NCBI RefSeq assembly: GCF_003335105.1
Contig: NZ_QFWQ01000008.1
Span: 1-64,000, forward strand
Direction: 5' to 3'
Source of the DNA: Rhodanobacter denitrificans
GTDB lineage: Bacteria; Pseudomonadota; Gammaproteobacteria; Xanthomonadales; Rhodanobacteraceae
Length of the DNA: 64,000 nucleotides
Below, in pieces: positions 18,268 through 26,673 of this stretch (its first letter is position 1; each line of letters starts with the position of its first letter). The notes under the pieces were generated by a model. The model was given only the letters and a program-made list of their open reading frames with translations, searched no databases and had not been told where the DNA came from. The translations under genes and the position numbers were made by a program.

Positions 18268-18825
18268 TCACAGCATGCCGGTTTCGAGCTTCGCCGCGTC
18301 GGACATCATCGAATGGCTCCACGGTGGATCGAACACCAGGTCCACCTCGGCCTCGGCCACCGTGGGGATCATTTCCAGCTTGGTGCGCGCGTCGTCGACC
18401 AGGATGTCGCCCATGCCGCAACCGGGAGCGGTCAGGGTGAGCTTCACATAGACGCGGCGTTCGCCGGACTCGGTCTGCTCCAGGCTGAGATCGTAGACCA
18501 GCCCTAGGTCGACCACGTTCACCGGGATTTCCGGGTCGAACACGGTGCGCAACTGGTCCCATGCCAGCTTTTCCACGTCCGCGTCGGTGGCGTCCGCGGA
18601 TACCTCGATCGGGGCCGGCCGCTGCTTGCCCAGTGCGTCGGCGTCGTCGCCGGCGATGCGGAACAGGTTGCCTTCCACGTACACCGTGAAACTGCCGCCC
18701 AGCGCCTGCGTGATGTAGCCGATCTGGCCGGCCGGCAAGGTCACCGTGTCGCCCTGCGGCACCATCACGGCGCTGCAATCGCGCATCAGGGTGAAGGGTT
18801 CGCTGCTCAGACTGAAACCGCTCAT
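18268..18825 (-). CDS. sufT: Fe-S cluster assembly factor SufT
   Basis: A 185-residue DUF59/MIP18-family protein of the SufT type, involved in maturation of Fe-S proteins. The DUF59 core includes DPEIPVNVVDLGLVYDL (about 97-113) and TAPGCGMGDIL (132-142), whose Cys is the conserved one. The N-terminal region (VPQGDTVTLPAGQIGYITQ) is the SufT-specific extension. No suf operon is visible in the window, so it is an isolated copy. Confidence 0.92.
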   Translation of the reverse strand: MSGFSLSSEPFTLMRDCSAVMVPQGDTVTLPAGQIGYITQALGGSFTVYVEGNLFRIAGDDADALGKQRPAPIEVSADATDADVEKLAWDQLRTVFDPEIPVNVVDLGLVYDLSLEQTESGERRVYVKLTLTAPGCGMGDILVDDARTKLEMIPTVAEAEVDLVFDPPWSHSMMSDAAKLETGML

Positions 18826-19045
18826 GCCTCTGCAAGATCCTGTATCTGCGGGCGCGGCGATGCGTCGGACCCGGAATGCGTATTATGCCGCCCGCCGCGC
18901 GGGACCGCTTGTCCCAGATCAGGCCGGCAACGGCGCACTTCAAGGCCGGGGCCGCCCCGGCAGGCGCCGGCGGCAGGCTATGATGGCCGCTTTGCCCGAC
19001 GGACCCACGCATGTTCCAGGCCACCTCGACGCACCGCTTCCGCCG

Positions 19046-19477
19046 ATGAGCAGCGTGCGTACCGTATCGCTGTCCGTGTTCGCGCTGTTCAGCGCCGCCA
19101 TGCTGGGGCTGGCCGCCGGGGCCGTGTGGATGGTGGCGACGCTGTACCTGCGCCAGCCGCTGCCTTGGCTGGCGCTGCCCGTCGGCGCGCTGCTGGCCTG
19201 GATCGTCCGCGCCTGCGTGCGCCCGGCGGGGATCGGCGCGGCGTTGCTGGCGGCGTGCGGCACGCTGCTGGCGGCGCTCTACGTCAACATGCTGATCGCC
19301 GGCGTGCTGATCGCCGGCAACATGGGCATGGGCCTGATCGACGCCATGCATACCGCCGGCTTCGGCATGCTATGGCAGCTGGCGCGGATGGCGCTGTCGC
19401 CGGCGGACTTGGGCTGCGCCGTGCTCGGCATGCTGCTGGCCGCGTGGCTGGCCTGGCGCAAGCCGCGCCGGCGTTGA
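19046..19477 (+). CDS. Hypothetical four-helix inner-membrane protein
   Basis: A 143-residue, strongly hydrophobic protein with about four transmembrane segments (LSVFALFSAAMLGLAAGAVW, LPWLALPVGALLAWIVRA, ALLAACGTLLAALYVNMLIA and LGCAVLGMLLAAWLAW) and a basic tail WRKPRRR. I do not recognise the family. The start MSSVRTVSLS gives a short positive N-terminus; an in-frame ATG 66 bases upstream is possible and neither has a strong ribosome site. Divergent from sufT and followed by a REP pair. Confidence 0.65.
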   Translation: MSSVRTVSLSVFALFSAAMLGLAAGAVWMVATLYLRQPLPWLALPVGALLAWIVRACVRPAGIGAALLAACGTLLAALYVNMLIAGVLIAGNMGMGLIDAMHTAGFGMLWQLARMALSPADLGCAVLGMLLAAWLAWRKPRRR

Positions 19478-19508
19478 CGGCAAGGTAAGACACGGCCGGT
19501 TCGACCGC

Positions 19509-19576
19509 GTAGGGCGGGCACGGCCCGCCGCTCTTGCCGCATTCATGCAAAAACCGGCGGGCCGTGCCCGCCCTAC
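19509..19576. repeat. GTAG-REP inverted pair
   Basis: GTAGGGCGGGCACGGCCCGC and its inverted partner (GGCGGGCCGTGCCCGCCCTA) face each other across about 27 bases, between the convergent membrane-protein gene and pntB. Same family as the elements at 17.6, 23.1, 52.0 and 53.6 kb. Confidence 0.8.
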
Positions 19577-19616
19577 ACAGCCATTCCGCGGGAAGCTCAG
19601 GTGCGCCGCGCCTGCT

Positions 19617-21077
19617 TCAGGCGTCGATTTCCTTCAGCGACGCCACCAGCTCACCCACCGCCGCCTGGCCGTCGCCGTACAGCATGCGCGTGTTGTCGGC
19701 GTAGAACAGCGCGTTCTCGATGCCGGCAAAGCCGGTGCCCTTGCCGCGCTTGATCACGATCACGTGCTTCGCCGCGCTGACGTCGAGGATCGGCATGCCG
19801 TAGATCGGCGAGGCCGGGTCGGTCTTGGCCAGCGGATTGACCACGTCGTTGGCGCCGATCACCAGCGCCACGTCGGTGGCGGGGAATTCGGGATTGATGT
19901 CGTCCATGTCGGCGATCAGGTCGTACGGCACGCCGGCCTCGGCCAGCAGCACGTTCATGTGGCCGGGCATGCGGCCGGCCACCGGGTGGATCGCGAACTT
20001 CACCTTTACCCCGCGCTTGATCAGCAGCTGGGCGAATTCCCACACCTTGTGCTGCGCCTGCGCCACCGCCAGGCCATAGCCGGGCACGATCACCACGCGC
20101 TCGGCGTAGGCCATCATCACCGCCGCGTCGCTGGCGTCGACCGGCTTCTGCGCACCTTCGATCGCCTGCGCCTCGCCGCCGGCGGCACCGAAGCTGCCGA
20201 ACAGCACGTTGCCGATCGAGCGGTTCATCGCCTTGGCCATCAGCTGGGTCAGCAAGGTGCCAGCCGCGCCGACCACCATGCCGGCGATGATCATCGCCTC
20301 GTTGCCCAGCACGAAGCCCTCGAACGACACCGCCAGGCCGGTGAACGCGTTGTACAGCGAGATCACCACCGGCATGTCGGCGCCGCCGATCGGCAAGGTC
20401 ATCATCAGGCCGAACAGCAGCGCCAGCGCGAAGAACGCCACGATCAGCGCCGCACTGGCATGGCTGGTGGCGAGCAGCACGCCCGCGACCACTGCTGCGG
20501 CCAGCAGCAACAGGTTCACCGTACGCTGGCCGGGGAACACGAAACGCTTGTCCATCCAGCCCTGCAGCTTGGCGAAGGCGACCAGCGAACCGGAGAAGCT
20601 CACCGCGCCGATCAGCGCGCCCAGCACGCCCAGCGCCAGTTCGGTCGGCGACAGCGCCGGCGGCAGGCCGTTCACCGCCCAGGCTTCCGGCCGCAGCGGC
20701 GAGGTATCCGGCACCGCGTGCAGCAGGCCCAGCCCGCGCGCGTAGCCGATCAGCTCGACCGCGCCGATCGCCGCCGCCGCGCCGCCGCCCATGCCGTTGT
20801 ACAGCGCCACCATCTGCGGCATCGCGGTCATCGCCACGCGGCGGCCGCTCCACCAGGCCGCGGCCACGCCGATCAGCACCGCGGCGATGATCAGCCCGCG
20901 GTTGTGCATGTCCGGCAGGAAGAACGTGGCCAGCACCGCCAGCAGCATGCCGAAACCCGCCCAGACGATGCCGCCGCGCGCGGTGCGCGGCGAACTCATG
21001 CGTTTCAGGCCGAGGATGAACAGCAGCGCGGCGACGAAATAACAAGCCTTGATCAAGGTGGGCAGCCAGGCCATCAC
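19617..21077 (-). CDS. pntB: NAD(P) transhydrogenase subunit beta
   Basis: A 486-residue subunit of proton-translocating transhydrogenase. The N-terminal two thirds form the transmembrane domain II (ACYFVAALLFILGLKRMSS and eight or more further helices). The C-terminal third is the NADP(H)-binding domain III, with VIVPGYGLAVAQAQHKVWE, GRMPGHMNVLLAEAGVPYD and VIGANDVVNPLAKTDPASPI. The ATG at 21077 overlaps the upstream pntAb stop in ATGA. The missing pntAa lies 2.1 kb upstream, beyond an inserted operon. Confidence 0.96.
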   Translation of the reverse strand: MMAWLPTLIKACYFVAALLFILGLKRMSSPRTARGGIVWAGFGMLLAVLATFFLPDMHNRGLIIAAVLIGVAAAWWSGRRVAMTAMPQMVALYNGMGGGAAAAIGAVELIGYARGLGLLHAVPDTSPLRPEAWAVNGLPPALSPTELALGVLGALIGAVSFSGSLVAFAKLQGWMDKRFVFPGQRTVNLLLLAAAVVAGVLLATSHASAALIVAFFALALLFGLMMTLPIGGADMPVVISLYNAFTGLAVSFEGFVLGNEAMIIAGMVVGAAGTLLTQLMAKAMNRSIGNVLFGSFGAAGGEAQAIEGAQKPVDASDAAVMMAYAERVVIVPGYGLAVAQAQHKVWEFAQLLIKRGVKVKFAIHPVAGRMPGHMNVLLAEAGVPYDLIADMDDINPEFPATDVALVIGANDVVNPLAKTDPASPIYGMPILDVSAAKHVIVIKRGKGTGFAGIENALFYADNTRMLYGDGQAAVGELVASLKEIDA

Positions 21078-21379
21078 TTGGCTCCCTTGCCAGCGTCCGG
21101 CTTGCTGGACTTGAACATTTCCAGCATGCGCTCGGTCACCACGTAGCCGCCGGCGGCATTGCCGGCGCCCAGCAGCACGCCGATGAAGCCGATCGTCATC
21201 TCGAATGGCGTCTGCGCATGGCCTAATGCGATCATCGCCCCAACCAGCACGATGCCGTGCACGAAGTTGGAGCCGGACATCAGCGGCGTATGCAGGATCA
21301 CCGGCACCCGCGCGATGATTTCGTAGCCGGTAAACGCGGCCAGCATGAAGATGTACAGCGCCAGGAAACCGTCGATCAT
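21074..21379 (-). CDS. pntAb: NAD(P) transhydrogenase alpha subunit, membrane part
   Basis: A 101-residue protein that is the transmembrane segment of the alpha subunit, encoded separately as in the three-subunit transhydrogenases of many proteobacteria. It has helices in FLALYIFMLAAFTGYEIIA, GSNFVHGIVLVGAMIALGHA and MTIGFIGVLLGAGNAAGGYV, with VPVILHTPLMSGSNFVHG between the first two. The start MIDGFLALYIF matches relatives. Translationally coupled to pntB. Confidence 0.94.
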   Translation of the reverse strand: MIDGFLALYIFMLAAFTGYEIIARVPVILHTPLMSGSNFVHGIVLVGAMIALGHAQTPFEMTIGFIGVLLGAGNAAGGYVVTERMLEMFKSSKPDAGKGAK

Positions 21380-21529
21380 GAGCCCATCCCCCGTGAGAGT
21401 CGCCCGCCAGGACGTCGAGTTCGCATCATACGGGCGCCGGTCAACCCGCGCGAGCCTGCCGCGTTGAACGCAAAAGATCCACCGCTGGAGCCCGAGCATG
21501 CCCCATCCGACGACGCGGACGACGCCCCC

Positions 21530-22114
21530 ATGAGCAGCATGGCCAGTGCACTCGGCGCGGAACTCCTGGTCCACGTCCGCGAAACGCCCGCCACGCTGGA
21601 CGCATTCCTGGCACAGGTCGAGCGGCGTGCGTTCCGCGTCGCCGAGCTGCAACTGCGCCAGCGCGAGGACGCCATGGATGCTGTGCAGGACGCGATGCTG
21701 CGGCTGGTCAGGCATTACCGCGACAAGCCGGCCACGGAGTGGGCGCCGCTGTTCTGGGGCATCCTGCGCCGGCGCGTGGTCGACCTGCAGCGTCGGCGCA
21801 AGGTGCGCTCGATCGTGGTCGGCTGGCTCGGCGGCGGCCGCGACGACCAGGGCGACGAGCTGCCGGCATGGGAGCCCGCCGACCCGGGCCAGGATCCGCT
21901 GGGCCGCCTGCATGACGTGCAGGCGTATGCCGACATGGCCGCCGCGGTCCGGCAGTTGCCGCAGCGCCAGCGCGAGGCATTCATGCTGCGCATGCTGGAA
22001 GGCCTGGACGTGGCCGAAACCGCCCGCGCCATGGGCTGCTCCGAGGGCAGCGTGAAAACCCATCTGTCACGCGCGATGCACCATCTGCGCGACCAACTGG
22101 AGGACTGGCGATGA
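21530..22114 (+). CDS. ECF-type RNA polymerase sigma factor
   Basis: A 194-residue sigma-70 family protein with sigma region 2 (RQREDAMDAVQDAMLRLVRH, about 43-62) and region 4 (LPQRQREAFMLRMLEGLDVA and the helix-turn-helix CSEGSVKTHLSRAMHHLRD). It is the first gene of a three-gene plus-strand operon: its TGA overlaps the next ATG. The next gene encodes a small single-span protein and the third a DUF3106 protein, a combination seen in other beta- and gammaproteobacteria. It most likely directs a small envelope-related regulon, with the second gene as candidate anti-sigma factor; signal unknown. Confidence 0.87.
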   Translation: MSSMASALGAELLVHVRETPATLDAFLAQVERRAFRVAELQLRQREDAMDAVQDAMLRLVRHYRDKPATEWAPLFWGILRRRVVDLQRRRKVRSIVVGWLGGGRDDQGDELPAWEPADPGQDPLGRLHDVQAYADMAAAVRQLPQRQREAFMLRMLEGLDVAETARAMGCSEGSVKTHLSRAMHHLRDQLEDWR

Positions 22115-22500
22115 CTTCGCCCGACGAACATTTCGAACAGCGCGCCCGCGAACTCTGGCGCGAAGCCGCCCAGCGCATCGACCCGGCCACCGCCGGGCGC
22201 CTGCGCGCGGCCCGGCGGCAGGCGCTGGCGACGGCACACGCACCGGCACATCGCACCGCACGCTGGCTGATCCCGGCCGGTGCCTTCGCCGTGATCGCCC
22301 TGGCCACAATGATGGTGTGGCAACCCTTGCCACAGCGCCACGCCGCTCCGGCGAACACGATGGTCAACGCCGCCGAGACGGGCGTCGAGCTGGACAACGA
22401 GTTGCCACCGGACGCCGACAAGACCGATCCGAACCTCTACCAGAACCTCGACTTCTACGACTGGCTGGCCGCCAACGACAGCCCGACGGCGGCGCGCTGA
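22111..22500 (+). CDS. Small single-span membrane protein, candidate anti-sigma factor
   Basis: A 129-residue protein with a charged cytoplasmic N-terminus (EHFEQRARELWREAAQRIDP), one transmembrane helix (WLIPAGAFAVIALATMMVW, about 52-70) and an acidic periplasmic tail containing LPPDADKTDPNLYQNLDFYD. The topology and position directly after a sigma factor gene, with ATGA overlap, are those of an anti-sigma factor, and DUF3619-type proteins sit in the same place. There is no zinc-binding anti-sigma motif, so the role is inferred from context only. Confidence 0.7.
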   Translation: MTSPDEHFEQRARELWREAAQRIDPATAGRLRAARRQALATAHAPAHRTARWLIPAGAFAVIALATMMVWQPLPQRHAAPANTMVNAAETGVELDNELPPDADKTDPNLYQNLDFYDWLAANDSPTAAR

Positions 22501-22503
22501 GCC

Positions 22504-23052
22504 ATGACCAGGTTCCCGCACATCGTCCTGACCCTGCTGCTGGCCATCTTGCTGAGCGGCACCGCCGCGACGCCACTGCACGCACAGGCGCCGCCCGCCC
22601 CGCCACCACAAGGCGACATGCCACCCCCGCCGCCACGTCCATGGAACAGCCTCGACCCGGCCCAGCGCGACGTGCTGGCGCCGCTGCGCGACAGCTGGGA
22701 CAGCATGCCGCCGCGCAAGCAGGCGCATATGCTGCGCCGTGCCGAGCGGTGGGTCACCCTGCCGCCCGACAGGCGCCAGGAAGTCCGCGAGCACATCGCA
22801 CGCTGGCAGCAGATGACGCCGGCCGAACGCGAGCAGGCGCGCGAGAACATGCGCAAGTTCCACGAGTTGTCGCCGCGGCAGCGCGAACAGCTGCACGAAA
22901 CCTTTCGGCGCTTCCAGCAGCTGCCGCCGGAGCAACGCGAGAAGCTGATCCGCGAATGGCACGCACTGCCGCCAGCCGAGCGCCTGCACTGGGACGAGCG
23001 CCACCGTCGCGACCGGCCGCCACCGCCGCCACCGCCGCCCGGCCGACCCTGA
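22504..23052 (+). CDS. Exported DUF3106 protein
   Basis: A 182-residue secreted protein. A signal peptide (FPHIVLTLLLAILLSGTAAT) is cut near residue 28, followed by a proline-rich stretch. Then come about five helical repeats of 17-18 residues built on a (S/T/P)PxxR core: SPRQREQLHETFRRFQQ, PPEQREKLIREWHA, PAEREQARENMRKFHE and others. The C-terminus is poly-proline (RPPPPPPPPGRP). This is the DUF3106 pattern. Its likely place is the periplasm, resembling proline-rich stress sensors, but no function is established. Last gene of the sigma-factor operon; an intrinsic terminator follows at once. Confidence 0.8.
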   Translation: MTRFPHIVLTLLLAILLSGTAATPLHAQAPPAPPPQGDMPPPPPRPWNSLDPAQRDVLAPLRDSWDSMPPRKQAHMLRRAERWVTLPPDRRQEVREHIARWQQMTPAEREQARENMRKFHELSPRQREQLHETFRRFQQLPPEQREKLIREWHALPPAERLHWDERHRRDRPPPPPPPPGRP

Positions 23053-23055
23053 GCG

Positions 23056-23090
23056 AAAAAAACGCCCCGCCTCGCGCGGGGCGTTTTTTT
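23056..23090. terminator. Intrinsic terminator (bidirectional form)
   Basis: An 8-bp stem CGCCCCGC/GCGGGGCG with 5-nt loop is followed by seven T and preceded by seven A. It ends the sigma/DUF3106 operon on the plus strand. Because of the A-run it can also act on the minus strand, downstream of pntAa. Confidence 0.9.
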
Positions 23091-23096
23091 CCAAGC

Positions 23097-23167
23097 CCGT
23101 AGATATAAGGGCGGGCATTGCCCGCCGGCATGTGACGACAGGAGCGGCGGGCACTGCCCGCCCTACG
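23097..23167. repeat. GTAG-REP inverted pair
   Basis: A degenerate left copy (GTAGATATAAGGGCGGGCAT) and a better right copy (GCGGCGGGCACTGCCCGCCC followed by TACG) face each other. The pair slightly overlaps the 3' end of pntAa, so the last residues of PntAa (SAT) are encoded within the repeat. Confidence 0.75.
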
Positions 23168-24263
23168 TAGCGGAGCGTACTTCGCCGGCGTGGGTGAGGC
23201 AGCTCTTCGCCACCAGCTCGTCGTCGAAATCCGGCTTCAATGCGCCGTCGTGCACCAGCAGGTCGAGGAAGTTGAACACGTTGCGCGCGTACATCTCCGA
23301 TGCGTGCAGCGGCGCGCCGGCCGGCAGGTTCAGCGGCCCCAGGATCACCACGCCGCCATGCTCGATCCGCTCGCCCGGCCGGGTCAGTTCGCAGTTGCCG
23401 CCGCTCTCGGCGGCCAGGTCGACGACCAGCGCGCCCGGCTTCATCCCTTCGACCATCGCTGAGCTGAGGATCTTCGGCGCCGGCCGCCCCGGCACCGCAG
23501 CAGTGGAGACCACCACGTCGAACGTTTTCAGGTGGTCGGCCAATGCCTGCTGCTGTGCGGCGCGCTCTTCCGCCGACAGCTCGCGCGCATAGCCGCCGCT
23601 GCCGGCGGCGCTGACGCCGAGGTCGAGGAACTTCGCGCCCAGCGATTCCACCTGCTCGCGCGTCTCCGGGCGCACGTCGTAGCCCTCCGTCTGTGCGCCG
23701 AGCCGGCGCGCGGTGGCGATCGCCTGCAGGCCGGCCACGCCGGCGCCGATCACCAGCACCTTCGACGGCCGGATCGTGCCGGCCGCAGTGGTCAGCATCG
23801 GAAAGAACTTCGGCGAGGCCTCGGCGGCGATCAGCATGATGCGATAACCGGCCACCGCCGCCTGCGAGCTCAATACGTCCATCGCCTGCGCGCGGGTGGT
23901 GCGCGGCAGCAGCTCCAGCGAGAACGCGGTGAGCTTGCGCGCCGTCAGTGCGGCGATGCGCGCGGCGGCGCCGTACGGGCGCAACTGGCCGACCACCACG
24001 CTGCCCTCGCGCAGCCCGGCGAATACCGCATCGTCCGGCGGCAACACGCAGGCCAGCACGTCGGCCTGGGCGAGAACCCCGGGGGCATCGGCAAACTCGG
24101 CGTCGGCGTACACGTCGTCGGGGAAACCGGCCGCGCGCCCCGCATCATGTTCCAGCAGCACGCGCAGACCCTTGCCGCGCAGCTTCTTCGCCATCTCGGG
24201 CGTGATCGCCACGCGCCGCTCCCCGGCGGCAGTCTCACGCAAAGCGGCTACGGTGATCGGCAT
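23163..24263 (-). CDS. pntAa: NAD(P) transhydrogenase alpha subunit, NAD-binding part
   Basis: A 366-residue soluble domain I of transhydrogenase, similar to alanine dehydrogenase. The N-terminal RRVAITPEMAKKL is canonical. The NAD-binding Rossmann loop is VLVIGAGVAGLQAIATARRLGA and the mobile-loop region is GYDVRPETREQVESLGAKFL. The PntAa/PntAb/PntB set is complete, but pntAa is separated from pntAb-pntB by the opposite-strand sigma-factor operon and a terminator, so it must be transcribed independently. Confidence 0.95.
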   Translation of the reverse strand: MPITVAALRETAAGERRVAITPEMAKKLRGKGLRVLLEHDAGRAAGFPDDVYADAEFADAPGVLAQADVLACVLPPDDAVFAGLREGSVVVGQLRPYGAAARIAALTARKLTAFSLELLPRTTRAQAMDVLSSQAAVAGYRIMLIAAEASPKFFPMLTTAAGTIRPSKVLVIGAGVAGLQAIATARRLGAQTEGYDVRPETREQVESLGAKFLDLGVSAAGSGGYARELSAEERAAQQQALADHLKTFDVVVSTAAVPGRPAPKILSSAMVEGMKPGALVVDLAAESGGNCELTRPGERIEHGGVVILGPLNLPAGAPLHASEMYARNVFNFLDLLVHDGALKPDFDDELVAKSCLTHAGEVRSAT

Positions 24264-24385
24264 GGTCCATCCCCTCTGAGTGGTTCAGGCATCTTAGCGG
24301 CACTCGCCGGCTTTGATCCGGCCGCCCGCCAAAGAGTAAGCTGGCCCGCCGGCAGTGGCCGACCGGGGTCACGCCGGAGATCCCG

Positions 24386-24802
24386 ATGCCCGCAACTCCC
24401 GAAGCTTTGGACGACCTGCTGGCATTGGCGCGCAGCGCGCGCGAACAGGCCTATGCGCCGTATTCGAAGTTCCTGGTCGGCGCCGCCCTGCTCACCCACG
24501 ACGGTCGCCGCTTCAGCGGCTGCAACGTGGAAAACTCGTCCTACGGCCTGTGCAACTGCGCCGAGCGCACCACCCTGTTCAGCGCCGTCGCCGCCGGCTG
24601 CCGTCCCGGCGACTTCGCCGCCATCGCAGTGATCGCCGACAGCGAGGCGCCGGTCAGCCCCTGCGGCGCCTGCCGCCAGGTGATGGCCGAACTGTGCGAC
24701 GACGCCATGCCGGTGCTGCTGGCGAACCTGCGCGGCGACACCCAGCAGACCAGTGTGGCCGCCCTGTTGCCCGGCTCGTTCAAGCTGCCGCTGTCGGCCT
24801 GA
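24386..24802 (+). CDS. cdd: Cytidine deaminase
   Basis: A 138-residue homotetrameric-type cytidine deaminase for pyrimidine salvage. The zinc site is complete: Cys58-Ala-Glu60 in NCAERTTLFSAV and Cys93/Cys96 in SPCGACRQVM. The substrate loop CNVENSSYG (46-54) is canonical. It is divergent from pntAa and 61 bp upstream of the nitroreductase gene on the same strand. Confidence 0.96.
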   Translation: MPATPEALDDLLALARSAREQAYAPYSKFLVGAALLTHDGRRFSGCNVENSSYGLCNCAERTTLFSAVAAGCRPGDFAAIAVIADSEAPVSPCGACRQVMAELCDDAMPVLLANLRGDTQQTSVAALLPGSFKLPLSA

Positions 24803-24863
24803 CGGTTCGCACGCAACGGCCCCGCCCGCTAGCATGGGCATTCCCCATCGAAAGAACCGGTCC

Positions 24864-25433
24864 ATGCACGCTGCCCTGTCCCTGCTCCAGCAACGCCACT
24901 CCGTGCCCTCGCGCCAGCTCGGCGAGCCGGCACCGGACGAGGCCACCCTGCACGAGTTGCTGGAAGCGGCGATCCGCGTGCCCGACCACGGCAAGCTGGT
25001 GCCGTTCCGGCTGATCCGCCTCGAGGGCGAAGCGAAGCTGGCATTCGGCGAGCGGCTGGCCGCGATCGCGATCCGCAACCACCCGGAGATGTCCGACGCC
25101 AAGCTGGAAAAGGAGCGCACGCGCTACACCTTCGCGCCGCTGGTGATGGCAGTGGTCGCGCGCCTGCACGCCGACAGCAAAGTGCCGGCGATCGAGCAGA
25201 AGCTGTGCGCCGGCAACGTCGCCTACAACATCCTGCTCGGCGCGTACGCCCTGGGCTACGGCGCGCAATGGCTGACCGGATGGGCCGCCTACGACCGCGA
25301 AGTGGCCGGCATCCTCGATCTGGCGGACAACGAGCACGTGGTCGCCTTCGTCCACCTCGGCACGCCACAGATCGACGTGCCCGACCGCGAGCGTCCGACG
25401 CTGGGCGACCTGCTCGCCACATGGACGCCATGA
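24864..25433 (+). CDS. Nitroreductase family flavoprotein
   Basis: A 189-residue FMN-dependent oxidoreductase of the YdjA-like nitroreductase branch. The FMN phosphate-binding N-terminus is LLQQRHSVPSRQLGEPAPDE, followed by AAIRVPDHGKLVPFRLIRL and the dimer/FMN region CAGNVAYNILLGAYALGYGAQ. The natural substrate is unknown. The start MHAALSLLQQRHS is preceded by AAGAA. Its TGA overlaps the exonuclease start in ATGA. Confidence 0.92.
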   Translation: MHAALSLLQQRHSVPSRQLGEPAPDEATLHELLEAAIRVPDHGKLVPFRLIRLEGEAKLAFGERLAAIAIRNHPEMSDAKLEKERTRYTFAPLVMAVVARLHADSKVPAIEQKLCAGNVAYNILLGAYALGYGAQWLTGWAAYDREVAGILDLADNEHVVAFVHLGTPQIDVPDRERPTLGDLLATWTP

Positions 25434-26335
25434 GCACGACGGCAAACGGACGTCCAGCCGTCCATCTTGTTGACGGCAGTCTGTACGTGTTCCGCGCCTG
25501 GCATTCGATGCCGGACGAGTTCCACGACGCCGACGGGCACCCGGTCAACGCAGTGCACGGCTACACACGCTTCCTGTGCGAACTGCTGGAACGCGTGCAG
25601 CCCGAACACGTCGCCGTGGCCTTCGACGCCTCGTTGACCAGCTCGTTCCGCAACGCGATCTACCCGCCGTACAAGGCCAATCGCGAACTGCCGCCGCCCG
25701 ACCTGGAGCGGCAGTTCGTGCAGTGCCGCGCGATCACCGAAGCGCTCGGCGTGCATCTGATGCTCGACCACAGTTTCGAGGCCGACGACCTGATCGGCAA
25801 CACCGTATGGAACCTGCGCGCGCAAGGCTGGCGCAGCGTGATCGTCTCCGCCGACAAGGACTTCGGCCAGCTGCTGGGCGAGCACGACGAACAGTGGGAT
25901 TACGCCCGCGGCCTGCGCTGGGGCCCGACCGGCGTGCACGAAAAACTCGGCGTGCACCCGCACCAGGTGGCCGACTACCTGGCCCTGTGCGGCGACAGCG
26001 TGGACAACATCCCCGGCGTGCCAGGCATCGGTGCCAAGACCGCCGCCGCCCTGCTCACCCACTTCGGCAGCCTCGACACCCTGCTCGACCGCGTCGACGA
26101 AGTCGCCTTCCTGCGCCTGCGCGGCGCCGCTGCCTGCGCCGCCAAATTGCGCGAACACGCCGAACAGGCGCGCATGTACCGGCGTCTCACCCGCATCGCG
26201 CTGGACGCCCCCGGCGCCAGCATGGTCGAAACGCTGCAACGCCAGCCCCGCCAACCCGACCAGCTCGAAGCCCTGTGCGAACAGCTGCGCCTCGGTGCCT
26301 TCACCCGCAGCCGCCTGCGCGCGCTGTTGCGCTGA
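25430..26335 (+). CDS. 5'-3' exonuclease / flap endonuclease (PolA N-terminal type)
   Basis: A 301-residue stand-alone homologue of the 5' nuclease domain of DNA polymerase I. Visible motifs are the metal-binding VHLVDGSLYVFRAWH (residues 11-25), VAFDASLTSSFRNAIYPPYK and FEADDLIGNTVW. VSADKDFGQLL follows, then the helix-hairpin-helix region LCGDSVDNIPGVPGIGAKTA. The active-site acidic residues are all present. It may process Okazaki fragments or flaps alongside PolA. Start ATG at 25430, coupled to the nitroreductase stop; an ATG three codons upstream is also possible. Confidence 0.93.
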   Translation: MSTTANGRPAVHLVDGSLYVFRAWHSMPDEFHDADGHPVNAVHGYTRFLCELLERVQPEHVAVAFDASLTSSFRNAIYPPYKANRELPPPDLERQFVQCRAITEALGVHLMLDHSFEADDLIGNTVWNLRAQGWRSVIVSADKDFGQLLGEHDEQWDYARGLRWGPTGVHEKLGVHPHQVADYLALCGDSVDNIPGVPGIGAKTAAALLTHFGSLDTLLDRVDEVAFLRLRGAAACAAKLREHAEQARMYRRLTRIALDAPGASMVETLQRQPRQPDQLEALCEQLRLGAFTRSRLRALLR

Positions 26336-26348
26336 CGCTTTCCCTACC

Positions 26349-26373
26349 TGGCAGGGCGGGCACCGCCCGCCAA
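26349..26373. repeat. Single GTAG-REP-like hairpin
   Basis: A lone GGCAGGGCGGGCACCGCCCG palindrome directly after the exonuclease gene. The GTAG foot has decayed to GCAG. The 385-bp gap 26336-26720 contains only this, two further repeats and a terminator; I see no gene in it. Confidence 0.6.
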
Positions 26374-26386
26374 CTCTCCTGACCGC

Positions 26387-26459
26387 AAGATCAAAAGCCG
26401 CCCCTCATCTGAAGGGTTCCCTGCAAAGCAGGGGGTCGGGGTAGGGTGCTTTTGATCTT
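26387..26459. repeat. Element bounded by 12-bp inverted repeats
   Basis: AAGATCAAAAGC (26387-26398) and GCTTTTGATCTT (26448-26459) are perfect inverted repeats around a 49-bp core that itself holds a CCCTGCAAAGCAGGG hairpin. Only one copy is seen here. It might work as a terminator for the exonuclease operon or be a small mobile palindromic element. Confidence 0.55.
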
Positions 26460-26516
26460 CCTCGCCAGCCCGGAACCACCCTTCGCCCGAAAGAAGCTCG
26501 AAAAACGTCGTTTGCC

Positions 26517-26603
26517 CGTCATTCCCGCGAAAGTGGGAATCCAGCGCCTTGGCCCTTCAATCATTTGAAGACGCTGGATCCCCGCTTTCGCGGGGATGAC
26601 GAT
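26517..26603. repeat. Inverted repeat pair, GTCATTCCCGC family
   Basis: Arms CGTCATTCCCGCGAAAGTGG and CCCGCTTTCGCGGGGATGAC, with flanking CCAGCG/CGCTGG, face each other across a short centre. This is the best preserved of the three intergenic pairs in the window. Confidence 0.82.
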
Positions 26604-26673
26604 GGCTTTTTGGGAGCATCCCGGAAAAACTTCCTGCAACCATCCGCCTCCCCCTGTTGCACAAAGAGCGAAA

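Noticed and set aside
26349-26603. Remnant of an insertion sequence in the 385-bp gap
   Set aside because: No transposase fragment in any frame; the gap is explained by three small palindromic repeats and a terminator.
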